Assembly: GCA_017441825.1 (NCBI GenBank)
Contig: JAFRVD010000042.1
Location: forward strand, 1-44,458
DNA: 44,458 bases
Direction of reading: 5' to 3'
From: Lachnospiraceae bacterium
GTDB taxonomy: Bacteria; Bacillota; Clostridia; Lachnospirales; Lachnospiraceae
A model generated the notes under the pieces. That model ran no database searches, had not been told where the DNA came from, and saw nothing but the letters and a program-made list of their open reading frames with translations. The translations under genes were made by a program, and so were the position numbers. Every line of letters starts with the position of its first letter. Position 1 is the first letter of the stretch. Below are positions 1-7,601 of this stretch, in pieces.

Positions 1-25
1 ACGGGGGCGGCTCCCGTGTTTTTAC
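1..25 (+). terminator. Possible rho-independent terminator at the window edge
   Basis: A 7-bp stem (positions 1-7 with 11-17, one G-T wobble) closes a 3-base loop and is followed by five T on the plus strand. It would end a plus-strand gene lying to the left of the window and converging on the phosphatase gene. The edge cuts the view, so it could also be bidirectional. Confidence 0.45.
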
Positions 26-31
26 AAGCCT

Positions 32-826
32 TTATATCAAATACAGTTCACTGAACCTTTCCCGCATCTCACGGTCCACTCCCATGGCTTCCCTTAAGAA
101 CCCGTCAAAGTCCCCGTACTGCCGTTCCGCTTCCCTGTAAAACGCGAGAATATATTCTTTCTCCGCGCCGAACATGATCCTGAGCGCCGGGACCGACTTT
201 TCCCGGTCCACGTCCGACCTTGACGCGATCATCTGCACCAGTCGCTCGGTCACCTCCGCGTTTCCGATGTTCGTCAGGAGATAGTCCGTAACGATCACTT
301 CTCTCGGGACTCCCAGGATCTCTTCCACTATAGCCGCGAAGATCCCCGTCCTGTCCTTTCCGGCCGTACAATGCCAGAGCACGCCTTTCTCCAGAGGCTC
401 CGCGAGCCTTTCCACAAGCTTTTTCTGCTGCGAAAGCGCGAAGGCGCTTAACGCCAGATGCTCATAGGTCTTCACCATGTAGTTCAGCGCAATATCCGGC
501 TTGTCAATGAAATACTCGAAGGAATGCCTGTCCGCATCCTTTTCCCGGGAGACGCCCTCGGTAATGGTCTCGAGCACCGGCAGGTGCCAGTTTTCCACGC
601 CGGGGATCTCGGGATCCGGCTTTTCAAGGAGCTCGCCCTCCGTCCGGAAATCGACGGCAAGGCCGATCATGCCGGAGAGCTTTTCGATATCTGCGTCACT
701 CGCGCCGTTTATGTTCCCGCCGCGGATGAGCTTCCCGGGAACGATCCGGCGGCCGTCCTTCGTGGGAAGGCCGCCCAAGTCCCGGTAATTCACGAGCTTT
801 TCAAATGTGATCCATCGGTCTGTCAT
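32..826 (-). CDS. Tyrosine-protein phosphatase (Y_phosphatase3 type)
   Basis: Protein of 264 residues with the CX5R phosphatase signature HCTAGKDRTG, giving catalytic Cys153 and Arg159. The N-terminal NYRDLGG and IRGGNI motifs are typical of the bacterial tyrosine/dual-specificity or phosphoinositide phosphatase family that includes LipA-like proteins. No signal peptide or membrane segment is seen, so it is probably cytosolic. The ATG follows AGGAAAG and lies 6 bp after the stop of the TldE-like gene, so it is probably the last gene of the tldD-tldE unit. The substrate (phosphotyrosine protein or phosphoinositide) cannot be read from the sequence. Family is certain, physiological role is not. 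Confidence 0.88.
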   Translation of the reverse strand: MTDRWITFEKLVNYRDLGGLPTKDGRRIVPGKLIRGGNINGASDADIEKLSGMIGLAVDFRTEGELLEKPDPEIPGVENWHLPVLETITEGVSREKDADRHSFEYFIDKPDIALNYMVKTYEHLALSAFALSQQKKLVERLAEPLEKGVLWHCTAGKDRTGIFAAIVEEILGVPREVIVTDYLLTNIGNAEVTERLVQMIASRSDVDREKSVPALRIMFGAEKEYILAFYREAERQYGDFDGFLREAMGVDREMRERFSELYLI

Positions 827-832
827 AAAAGC

Positions 833-2179
833 TTACTTTCCTGATACTGAAAGCTCTCTAACGAGCACTGAAGGCGATGCGAAGGCAGTCGATGACAGCG
901 GCATGGGGAGCTTTATGTTGCTGCCGATGGCGGTCACGTCCTTCAGCATGTCGAAGAAATTCCCGGCCACGGTGAACGACTTCACGGGCTCGCCCTTTTT
1001 GCCGTCCGTAATCATGAAGCCAGAGCTCATGAGAGAGAAGTCGCCGGTGATCTGGTTCGCACCCGCGTGCAGGCCGCCCAGGCTCGTAATATACACGCCG
1101 TTTCCGGCCTTTTCAAACAGCTCCTCCTCCGTGAATTCACCCGGTACGAGGTACATGGTGAACGGGCTGATCACGACCGGCGAGTCATAGCCCGCCCGGT
1201 GCGCGTTGCCGGTGGTCTCGCGCCCCGCCGCGTGGGCTGTTTTCAGGTTGTAGAGCAGCGTCTCGAGCTTTCCGTTCGAGATCACGGCTTTCTTGTGCGC
1301 CGGCGAACCCTCCGCGTCAAAATTGATGCGCGCCGGGTTGTCCGGGTAGAACGGATCGTCGATGACCGTCACGATATCCGCAGCGATCACTTCGCCTTCT
1401 TTGCCCTTCAGGACGCTTAGCCCCTTGGCCGCGTTGTCCGAAGAGAACGAGGACGAGAACACCTGCAGGAAGCTCGTAAACGCTTCCGGAGAGAATACGA
1501 CCGGGAAGCTCCCCGTGGGGGCCGTGCCGGCGCCCAGCATCGAGACAGCCTTGTCCGTTGCTTTCTTTGCGATGTCGTTGAGATCGAGGTCCTTCGGCTC
1601 CCCGAGCTTCAGCTCGTACTCGTTATTGTCTTCCGTTCCGTTCGAGACGACCGCCTCGAGGAACAGGTAATCCATGCTGCCTCTGTACTTCAGATCCACT
1701 CCGTTGGAATTCATGAGGTACATTTCCTGCACGGTCGCGCCGCCGCTCGCGGAACATCCGTCCGTTACCTTCTCATCAGCGGCTTTCAGTGCCTCAAGGC
1801 CGGACAGCACGGTATTCACGAGCTCTTCCGGGGCTGCCTGAGCCATGTTCGCGGGCTCGTAGTCTTCATAGTCTCCGCCGCCCTCGCTGAAGTATTCAGT
1901 CTCCTCGCTTTCGATCACGGAAGCGTTATCGGCGGCACGGAGCACGAGAGACCGTGCGGAGGAATCGGACAGGTCCTGCGTATACGCGAGGCCCATATGG
2001 CCGTCCACTATGCAGCGGAAGCAGACGCCGCCCGTGATGCCGGCGGTAAAGTCCGCGATCTGTCCGCCGAACGCGCTCACGGAGACACTGTCGTTCGTCA
2101 TGTAAAGCAGTTCGTACTGGGAAATGCCGGCAGCTGCCGCCTCTTCCCTGATCTTCTCTTTAAAAGCTGTAAAATCCAT
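833..2179 (-). CDS. TldD/PmbA family protein, TldE-like subunit
   Basis: A 448-residue member of the TldD/PmbA (U62) family. It lacks the HExxxH zinc motif present in the neighbouring TldD-like protein, which is the known signature of the TldE/PmbA partner. In the E. coli TldD/TldE complex only TldD carries the metal and the active site, and both form a heterodimeric chamber that cleaves unfolded peptides. The ATG lies 9 bp after the tldD stop with an AGGAGG-like site, so the two subunits are translated together. The C-terminal glycine-rich segment (LGGLHAGANQITGDFSLMSS) is a conserved family signature. Substrate unknown; in other bacteria the pair acts on peptide antibiotics or modified peptides. 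Confidence 0.92.
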   Translation of the reverse strand: MDFTAFKEKIREEAAAAGISQYELLYMTNDSVSVSAFGGQIADFTAGITGGVCFRCIVDGHMGLAYTQDLSDSSARSLVLRAADNASVIESEETEYFSEGGGDYEDYEPANMAQAAPEELVNTVLSGLEALKAADEKVTDGCSASGGATVQEMYLMNSNGVDLKYRGSMDYLFLEAVVSNGTEDNNEYELKLGEPKDLDLNDIAKKATDKAVSMLGAGTAPTGSFPVVFSPEAFTSFLQVFSSSFSSDNAAKGLSVLKGKEGEVIAADIVTVIDDPFYPDNPARINFDAEGSPAHKKAVISNGKLETLLYNLKTAHAAGRETTGNAHRAGYDSPVVISPFTMYLVPGEFTEEELFEKAGNGVYITSLGGLHAGANQITGDFSLMSSGFMITDGKKGEPVKSFTVAGNFFDMLKDVTAIGSNIKLPMPLSSTAFASPSVLVRELSVSGK

Positions 2180-2188
2180 AACGCCTCC

Positions 2189-3571
2189 TTATCTTCCGCC
2201 CACGGTGATGGACGAAACACGGATCATCGGCTGGCCCACGTTCGTGGGGATACTGCCGGATGAAGACCCGCACATGCCCTGCGCAAGCAGGAGCTCGGAC
2301 CCGACCATATCGATGTTTTTAATGATCTCGCTGCCCTTTCCGACAAGGCTCGCGCCGCGTACGGGCTCGCAGATCTTTCCGTTCCGGATCATGTAGCCCT
2401 CGTTCACGGCAAAATTGAATTCGCCGGTCACGGGGTTCACGGAGCCGCCGCCCATCTGCGCCGCATAGAGGCCGAAGTCGATGGATGCGATAATGTCCTC
2501 GTTCGAATCCGTGCCTGCCGCGATGTACGTATTGGTCATGCGGGACGTGGGCACGTACATGAAGCTCTCGCGCCTGGCGCTTCCGGTGCTTTCCATGCCC
2601 ATCCTGCGGCCGTTGAATTTATCGATCATATACATTTTCAGGACGCCGTTTTCGATGAGGACGCGCTTCTGTGACGGCGTACCTTCGTCGTCCACGTTCA
2701 CGGAACCCCAGCCGTTCGGGATCGTTCCGTCGTCGATGGCCGTCACCTTCTCGTTCGCGATCTGCTCGCCCAGCTTCCCGGTAAACTGCGAAAGCCCGTA
2801 CGCAACGGACGTCGCCTCCAGGGAATGGCCGCAGGCCTCGTGGAAGATCACGCCGCCGAAGCCGTTGTCTATGGCTACAGGCATGGTGCCGCCCGGGCAG
2901 TAGCCCGCGTCGGCCATCACGACTGCCTGGCGCGCCGCTTCGCGACCCGCCGCTGCCGCGTCCACTTCTCCGTCAAACATTTCAAGGCCCATTCTGCGCC
3001 CCGGGCTGCACGTGCCGGTCTGGCTGCCCTTCCCGGTATCCGCCACCGCGGTCACCATCAGCCTTGTACGGATCTGCCGGTCCTCCGCGTACACGCCGTC
3101 CGTGTTCGCGATCAGGATCTTATGATCCACGTCTAAAAGCCTTCCGGTGGTCTGAACGATGCTCTTTGAGTAATCCGCCGCAGCACTGCAGCCGGTCCTT
3201 AAGATCTCGATCTTTTCGCGGTTCCCGACTGCGGAAGGAACCACCTTGATGGGGTGGATATCGCCGAACAGGCGCTCCCGGAGGACAAAAGAGATCTCCG
3301 CGGTCCCTTCGCCCAAGGCTTCCGCCGCGCGCGCCGCGCACCGGAGAAGGCCTTCCTCGCTCGTGTCGATGGTGGTCGCCATCACGCTTCGGAGTCCCTT
3401 GTAGACACGGACAGCCGCACCGGCTGTCACGCCGTCGTTGATATTGTCCACCTTCCCGGAGATCATGCTGATCAGATGATCTACCGTGTTCTCCGCAAAA
3501 ATCTCTGCGTAATCCGCGCCGGTCGCTGTGGCCCTTTCAAGGACCTTCCGGCAGGTTTCCATAGGGATCAT
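2189..3571 (-). CDS. tldD: Metalloprotease TldD
   Basis: A 460-residue zinc protease subunit. The motif HEACGH at residues 244-249 fits the HExxxH metal site of TldD. The C-terminal region has the family glycine-rich signature (AAQMGGGSVNPVTGEFNF). The reading frame is open further upstream to 3646, but I chose the ATG at 3571 because AAAGGAGG sits 7 nt before it and upstream codons pass through a terminator hairpin. It forms a pair with the downstream TldE-like subunit. Odd: a complete rho-independent terminator (3590-3635) ends only a few bases before the ribosome binding site, leaving no room for a promoter between them. Expression may depend on read-through from glyS or on an attenuation-like device. 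Confidence 0.93.
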   Translation of the reverse strand: MIPMETCRKVLERATATGADYAEIFAENTVDHLISMISGKVDNINDGVTAGAAVRVYKGLRSVMATTIDTSEEGLLRCAARAAEALGEGTAEISFVLRERLFGDIHPIKVVPSAVGNREKIEILRTGCSAAADYSKSIVQTTGRLLDVDHKILIANTDGVYAEDRQIRTRLMVTAVADTGKGSQTGTCSPGRRMGLEMFDGEVDAAAAGREAARQAVVMADAGYCPGGTMPVAIDNGFGGVIFHEACGHSLEATSVAYGLSQFTGKLGEQIANEKVTAIDDGTIPNGWGSVNVDDEGTPSQKRVLIENGVLKMYMIDKFNGRRMGMESTGSARRESFMYVPTSRMTNTYIAAGTDSNEDIIASIDFGLYAAQMGGGSVNPVTGEFNFAVNEGYMIRNGKICEPVRGASLVGKGSEIIKNIDMVGSELLLAQGMCGSSSGSIPTNVGQPMIRVSSITVGGR

Positions 3572-3589
3572 AACTGTTACCTCCTTTGC

Positions 3590-3635
3590 AAAAAACGGGG
3601 CGCCGAAGGGGACCTGGTCCTTCTTCAGCACCCCG
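3590..3635 (-). terminator. Rho-independent terminator between glyS and tldD
   Basis: Positions 3635-3623 pair with 3608-3596 over 13 bp with two G-U pairs, and GGACC/GGTCC extends the stem inside. Six T follow on the minus strand (3595-3590). It is the strongest terminator in the window. It ends the lipoprotein-glyS transcript, yet lies directly against the tldD ribosome binding site. Confidence 0.9.
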
Positions 3636-3670
3636 TATTGTCTCATTCAAAAAGCTTCGGCAGGAACGTC

Positions 3671-5059
3671 TTACCACTCCAGCTTCTTCTCGAAATAGCT
3701 TACAAGGTCTTCGATCTTCACACGCTCCTGCTCCATGGTGTCGCGGTCGCGAACGGTCACACAGCCGTCGTTTTCAGATTCGAAATCATAGGTCACGCAC
3801 CACGGCGTACCGATCTCGTCCTGTCTCCTGTACCGTTTGCCGATGGAGCCTCTGTCGTCAAATTCACAGTTGAACTTCTTCGAAAGCATCTGGTACAGCT
3901 TTTCCGCGCTGTCGTTCAGCTTCTTCGACAGCGGCAGCACGCCCACCTTTACGGGCGCAAGCGCCGGATGGAAATGGAGCACCGTACGGACGTCGCCTTC
4001 CGCGATCTCCTCTTCATCATATGCGGAGCAAAGGAACGCAAGCACTACGCGGTCCGCGCCCAGAGACGGCTCTACCACGTACGGAATGTACGCCTGGTTC
4101 TTCGCTTCGTCAAAGTACGTGAGGTCCTGTCCGGACGTCTCCTGATGGCGGGAAAGGTCGTAATCCGTCCGGTCCGCAATACCCCAGAGCTCGCCCCAGC
4201 CGAACGGGAACAGGAACTCAAGGTCCGTGGTCGCCTTGGAATAGAAGCTCAGCTCTTCCGGCTCATGGTCGCGGGTGCGAAGCTCATCGTCCTTCATGCC
4301 GAGCTTTTTCAGCCAGTCGATGCAGAACTGGCGCCAGTACGAGAACCATTCAAGGTCCGTGTCGGGCTCGCAGAAGAACTCGAGCTCCATCTGCTCGAAC
4401 TCACGCGTACGGAACGTAAAGTTGCCGGGCGTGATCTCGTTCCTAAACGACTTGCCGATCTGGCCGATGCCGAACGGCAGCTTCTTCCTGGAAGTACGCT
4501 GGACGTTCTTGAAGTTTACGAAAATACCCTGCGCGGTCTCCGGGCGGAGGTACACGGTGTTCTTCGCGTCCTCAGTCACGCCCTGGAAGGTCTTGAACAT
4601 CAGGTTGAACTGGCGGATCTCGGTAAAATTGTGCTTGCCGCAGGAGGGGCAGGGAACCTGCTCCTTTTCAATGAAATCCTGCATCTCTTCCTTGGTCCAG
4701 CCGTCCAGGCCCTTCTCCGGGACGATGCCCTTTTCCTGCATGTAGGCTTCGATCAGCTGGTCCACACGGAAGCGCTCCTTGCACTCACGGCAGTCCATTA
4801 AAGGATCCGAGAAGCCGCCCAGATGGCCTGACGCGACCCACGTCTGCGGGTTCATCAGGATGGCGCAGTCCACGCCCACGTTGTACGGGGACTCCTGGAT
4901 GAACTTCTGCCACCAGGCCCTCTTCACGTTGTTCTTGAGTTCAACGCCTAAGTTTCCGTAGTCCCATGTATTCGCAAGGCCGCCGTAGATCTCCGAGCCC
5001 GGGAAAATAAAACCGCGGCTCTTGCATAACGCGACCATCTTGTCCATCGTCTTTTCCAT
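3671..5059 (-). CDS. glyS: Glycyl-tRNA synthetase, alpha2 (GRS1) type
   Basis: A 462-residue class II synthetase that charges tRNA-Gly. It is the single-chain homodimeric kind, not the GlyQ/GlyS tetramer. Motif 2 is visible as [20 protein letters not shown], and motif 3 around EPSLGADR. The C-terminal anticodon-binding domain begins near [17 protein letters not shown]. Two ATGs lie close together (5065 and 5059). I prefer the second because GAGGAG then sits 9 nt upstream, whereas the first abuts it; an alternative start adds two residues. The gene follows the Cys-rich lipoprotein by about 20 bp and appears co-transcribed from the promoter at 5896-5924. No T-box leader is visible, although synthetase genes in Firmicutes are often T-box controlled. 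Confidence 0.96.
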   Translation of the reverse strand: MEKTMDKMVALCKSRGFIFPGSEIYGGLANTWDYGNLGVELKNNVKRAWWQKFIQESPYNVGVDCAILMNPQTWVASGHLGGFSDPLMDCRECKERFRVDQLIEAYMQEKGIVPEKGLDGWTKEEMQDFIEKEQVPCPSCGKHNFTEIRQFNLMFKTFQGVTEDAKNTVYLRPETAQGIFVNFKNVQRTSRKKLPFGIGQIGKSFRNEITPGNFTFRTREFEQMELEFFCEPDTDLEWFSYWRQFCIDWLKKLGMKDDELRTRDHEPEELSFYSKATTDLEFLFPFGWGELWGIADRTDYDLSRHQETSGQDLTYFDEAKNQAYIPYVVEPSLGADRVVLAFLCSAYDEEEIAEGDVRTVLHFHPALAPVKVGVLPLSKKLNDSAEKLYQMLSKKFNCEFDDRGSIGKRYRRQDEIGTPWCVTYDFESENDGCVTVRDRDTMEQERVKIEDLVSYFEKKLEW

Positions 5060-5086
5060 GATCATCCTCTCCTCAATTTATCCGTC

Positions 5087-5827
5087 TTATTCTCCGTCCG
5101 AGCCCGCAAAAATGACAGTTACACGCTGTCCTGCGGGTACGTTCACGCAGTTGCCCTTGGGGTCGTAGCTGCCGTTCGTCGTATAGCCCACGATGTCCCC
5201 TTCTCCGTACAGCACCGCTTCAAAATCACAGGTCACATACCGGTACTCCGGCGCTCTCCTGGATTTCAGAAGATCGCTGAAATCGACCGCCTCGCCTTCC
5301 GTATTGACGTACGAAAGGGAAAGGAGCGCCGCACTGTCCTGCGTCATGACGCCGGATTCCAGAACGGTCCCGCCGCGTTTCGTGATCTCTTCCGCGTTGT
5401 AGTTCACATAGTCCTTTACCGTGCCGTACATGAGCCGGATGGTGATCTCGTTGTTCTTCGAGCTGCAGCGTTCGATCGTGATGGCCTTCGTCAGCGTATT
5501 GGTGGGCACCTGGTTTCCGTCCTTGTCCAGATAGACCGGGCAGACGTACGGATGATCCTTGTTGTATTCTTCTATGTCCGCTTCAAGATATCCCGCGAAT
5601 TCCGCGGCATCGTAGCGGGACTCGTCAAATTCGGAAATGAACACGTCCTGCAGATGCCTGTCCGCGTAATAGTAGATCCCGTTCGTGACGTTGCCGAAGG
5701 TCTGGACCTTCAGGCCCTTGTTGCAGGCAGAGCAGCTGCAGCCGGAGAACAATGCGCATCCGTCACAGCCTCCCAGTGTGATCGCGAGAAGGACCATTAA
5801 AATAAATGCCGGGAATTTGCGTCTCAT
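5087..5827 (-). CDS. Cysteine-rich lipoprotein of unknown function
   Basis: A 246-residue predicted lipoprotein. The start MRRKFPAF leads into a hydrophobic stretch and lipobox LGGC with Cys21 as lipidation site. The mature N terminus is unusually rich in cysteine: C21, C24, C30, C32 and C35 lie within 15 residues, followed by no recognised domain. I chose the ATG at 5827 because TGAGGT lies 6 nt upstream; ATG 5839 and TTG 5845 are in-frame alternatives. I do not recognise the mature domain (about 210 residues, probably beta-rich). It is the first gene after a clear promoter and is followed by glyS. The cysteines could be further modified, bind metal or form disulfides; none of this can be decided here. 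Confidence 0.75.
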   Translation of the reverse strand: MRRKFPAFILMVLLAITLGGCDGCALFSGCSCSACNKGLKVQTFGNVTNGIYYYADRHLQDVFISEFDESRYDAAEFAGYLEADIEEYNKDHPYVCPVYLDKDGNQVPTNTLTKAITIERCSSKNNEITIRLMYGTVKDYVNYNAEEITKRGGTVLESGVMTQDSAALLSLSYVNTEGEAVDFSDLLKSRRAPEYRYVTCDFEAVLYGEGDIVGYTTNGSYDPKGNCVNVPAGQRVTVIFAGSDGE

Positions 5828-5860
5828 ACAGTACCTCATTAACAAATATCCAAAGGAAAT

Positions 5861-5878
5861 CGGGAAACAGGTTTCCCG
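5861..5878 (-). other. Perfect hairpin in the lipoprotein mRNA leader
   Basis: CGGGAAAC and GTTTCCCG form an 8-bp palindrome separated by two bases, about 15-20 nt downstream of the expected transcription start and upstream of the lipoprotein start codon. No strong U-run follows on the minus strand, so it is not a convincing terminator. It may stabilise the transcript 5' end or act as a weak terminator of recO read-through. Confidence 0.5.
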
Positions 5879-5895
5879 TTACATATCGAAAATAT

Positions 5896-5924
5896 ATTAT
5901 ATCTCATCACAGTCTGTTTTTCAA
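5896..5924 (-). promoter_or_regulatory. Sigma-A-like promoter for lipoprotein-glyS
   Basis: On the minus strand, -35 TTGAAA (5924-5919) and -10 TATAAT (5901-5896) are separated by exactly 17 bp. The -35 box is only 3 bp past the recO stop, which separates this transcript from the era-recO run. Confidence 0.85.
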
Positions 5925-5927
5925 GCC

Positions 5928-6689
5928 TTAGTTATGCCCGGAGGTCTCAGAGCCGAGAACCGAAAGAAGCTCGAGCGACTTCGGCTCACGGTCGAGATTC
6001 ATGTCAAGAAGCGCGTCCGCGGTATCCGAAAGCTCCTTCATGGGCGCTTCAGAAAGTGTGAACGAAAAGAGCTTTTCCGCGGGCGTCCCCGAAATGAACC
6101 GGAGCGCGTAAAGCGCGGACCTGGACAACGGGATCCCGGCAGGCTCCGGGAGGCACTCCGTACAGACGGCCTGCATCCGGCTCTTCAGGAAGTGTCCCGC
6201 GAAATACGGCTTCCCGCAGTCCGAACAGACTGAGAAATCCGGCAGCACACCGTTTTCGTGAAGGACGGAAAGCTCAAAAACGCGGCGGATAAGCGCCGGC
6301 GGCATCTTGCCCCGGGACAGCGCCCGGAGGGCAGAATAAAGGAGTGAAAGGACCGCCCTCCCGTCCGCGTTCTCCCGCGAAAAAAGGCCGGAAAGCTCCG
6401 CAAAATAGCAGCCGTAGGCCGTCCTTTCGACGTCCCCGACGATCTCCTCAAAGTAGTCGCGGACGTCCGCCTTCCCGAGCGTATATGAATTCCTCCCCGT
6501 GAACACCGTGAACTTCCCGAACGCGAACGTCCGGGTCGCGGAGACCAGGGAGCTTGTGGGCTTTCTCGCGCCGCGCGCAAACGCGGAGATCCTGCCGAGC
6601 TCCGCTGTTAAAAGAACCACCCTTCTGTCCGCTTCGCCTACAGGCATGGAGGACAGCACCATGCCGGTCACTTCCGTCCCGTCCTGCAT
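5928..6689 (-). CDS. recO: DNA repair protein RecO
   Basis: A 253-residue recombination mediator that works with RecR and RecF to load RecA on SSB-coated single-stranded DNA. The N-terminal part fits the OB-fold (VTGMVLSSMPVGEADRRVV). A zinc finger of two CxxC pairs is visible at Cys155/158 and Cys176/179, a feature of many but not all RecO proteins. Length is normal for the family. The gene starts 9 bp after era stops; the era-recO pair is a common arrangement in Firmicutes and supports the call. It ends the long housekeeping run, with a new promoter starting directly after it. Confidence 0.95.
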   Translation of the reverse strand: MQDGTEVTGMVLSSMPVGEADRRVVLLTAELGRISAFARGARKPTSSLVSATRTFAFGKFTVFTGRNSYTLGKADVRDYFEEIVGDVERTAYGCYFAELSGLFSRENADGRAVLSLLYSALRALSRGKMPPALIRRVFELSVLHENGVLPDFSVCSDCGKPYFAGHFLKSRMQAVCTECLPEPAGIPLSRSALYALRFISGTPAEKLFSFTLSEAPMKELSDTADALLDMNLDREPKSLELLSVLGSETSGHN

Positions 6690-6698
6690 CGCCGCTCC

Positions 6699-7601
6699 TT
6701 ACAGTTCATTGTTCTCGTGATACCCGAAATTCTTCATGTAGAGATCGCTGTCGCGCCAGTTTTCGCGCACTTTGACCCACAGCTTCAGGTTGACCTGATC
6801 CTCCAGCATCTTTTCGATGTCCTGACGCGCCTGGATGCCGATCTTCTTCAGCATCTGTCCGCCTTTGCCGATGATGATGCCCTTATGGGACTCACGCTCG
6901 CAGATCACGGAGGCGTCGATGTCCCAGATGAGGTCCTTCCTCTGCTTCATTTTATCGATGGTGACCGCAACGCCGTGCGGGATCTCGTCAGACAGGAGGC
7001 GCAGCGCCTTCTCGCGGATGATCTCCGCCGCGATCTGCCGCATCGGCTGGTCCGTAACGGTGTCCTCGTCATAGTAGAACGGGCCTTCGGGGAGGTATTC
7101 GAAGATCCGGTCCAGCACGTCCTTCGCGCCGGTGCCGCGGAGTGCGCAGACCCTCATGACAGCAGTGTAGTCCATGACCTTCCGGTAGGCTTCCTCGGCC
7201 TCTGCCGCCTGTTCTTTCGTGACCGTATCGATCTTGTTGATCACGAGGATCACGGGCTGCTTCGCCTTTTTCAGCGACTCGGAAATGATCATTTCGCCCT
7301 GCCCGATGTACGTGGTAGGCTCTACGATCCAGAGGATCACATCAGCCTCATAGACCGCCTTTTCGGCAGTCTCCACCATGTATTCCCCGAGCTTGTTCTT
7401 CGCCTTGTGGATGCCGGGCGTGTCCAGAAAGACGATCTGCCCGCGGCTGTCCGTGTAGACCGTGCGGATCCTGGTCCGGGTGGTCTGCGGCTTGTTTGAG
7501 GTGATCGCGATCTTCTGCCCGATCAGATGATTCATCAACGTGGATTTCCCCACGTTCGGCCGTCCGATGATGGACACAAAGCCGGATTTTTTATTCTCCA
7601 T
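6699..7601 (-). CDS. era: GTPase Era
   Basis: A 300-residue essential GTPase that helps mature the 16S rRNA 3' end and 30S subunits. G1 is GRPNVGKST (residues 13-21), switch I contains KPQTTRTRIRTV, G3 is DTPG, and G4 is NKID. The C-terminal KH domain with GIIIGKGGQMLKKIG binds the 16S 3' region. Length matches the family. The ATG overlaps the last 11 bp of the M16 protease gene and recO follows 9 bp later, so translation is probably coupled within the run. Confidence 0.98.
   Translation of the reverse strand: MENKKSGFVSIIGRPNVGKSTLMNHLIGQKIAITSNKPQTTRTRIRTVYTDSRGQIVFLDTPGIHKAKNKLGEYMVETAEKAVYEADVILWIVEPTTYIGQGEMIISESLKKAKQPVILVINKIDTVTKEQAAEAEEAYRKVMDYTAVMRVCALRGTGAKDVLDRIFEYLPEGPFYYDEDTVTDQPMRQIAAEIIREKALRLLSDEIPHGVAVTIDKMKQRKDLIWDIDASVICERESHKGIIIGKGGQMLKKIGIQARQDIEKMLEDQVNLKLWVKVRENWRDSDLYMKNFGYHENNEL

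Noticed and set aside
3254-4801. 515-codon open frame on the plus strand
   Set aside because: It lies entirely opposite tldD and glyS, both of which have full motif sets. Long antisense frames are expected in GC-rich coding DNA with codon bias, and it has no recognisable domain or ribosome site.
5060-5927. T-box leader upstream of glyS
   Set aside because: Only about 20 bp separate glyS from the lipoprotein gene, and the lipoprotein leader (about 65 nt) has no T-box sequence or specifier arrangement.
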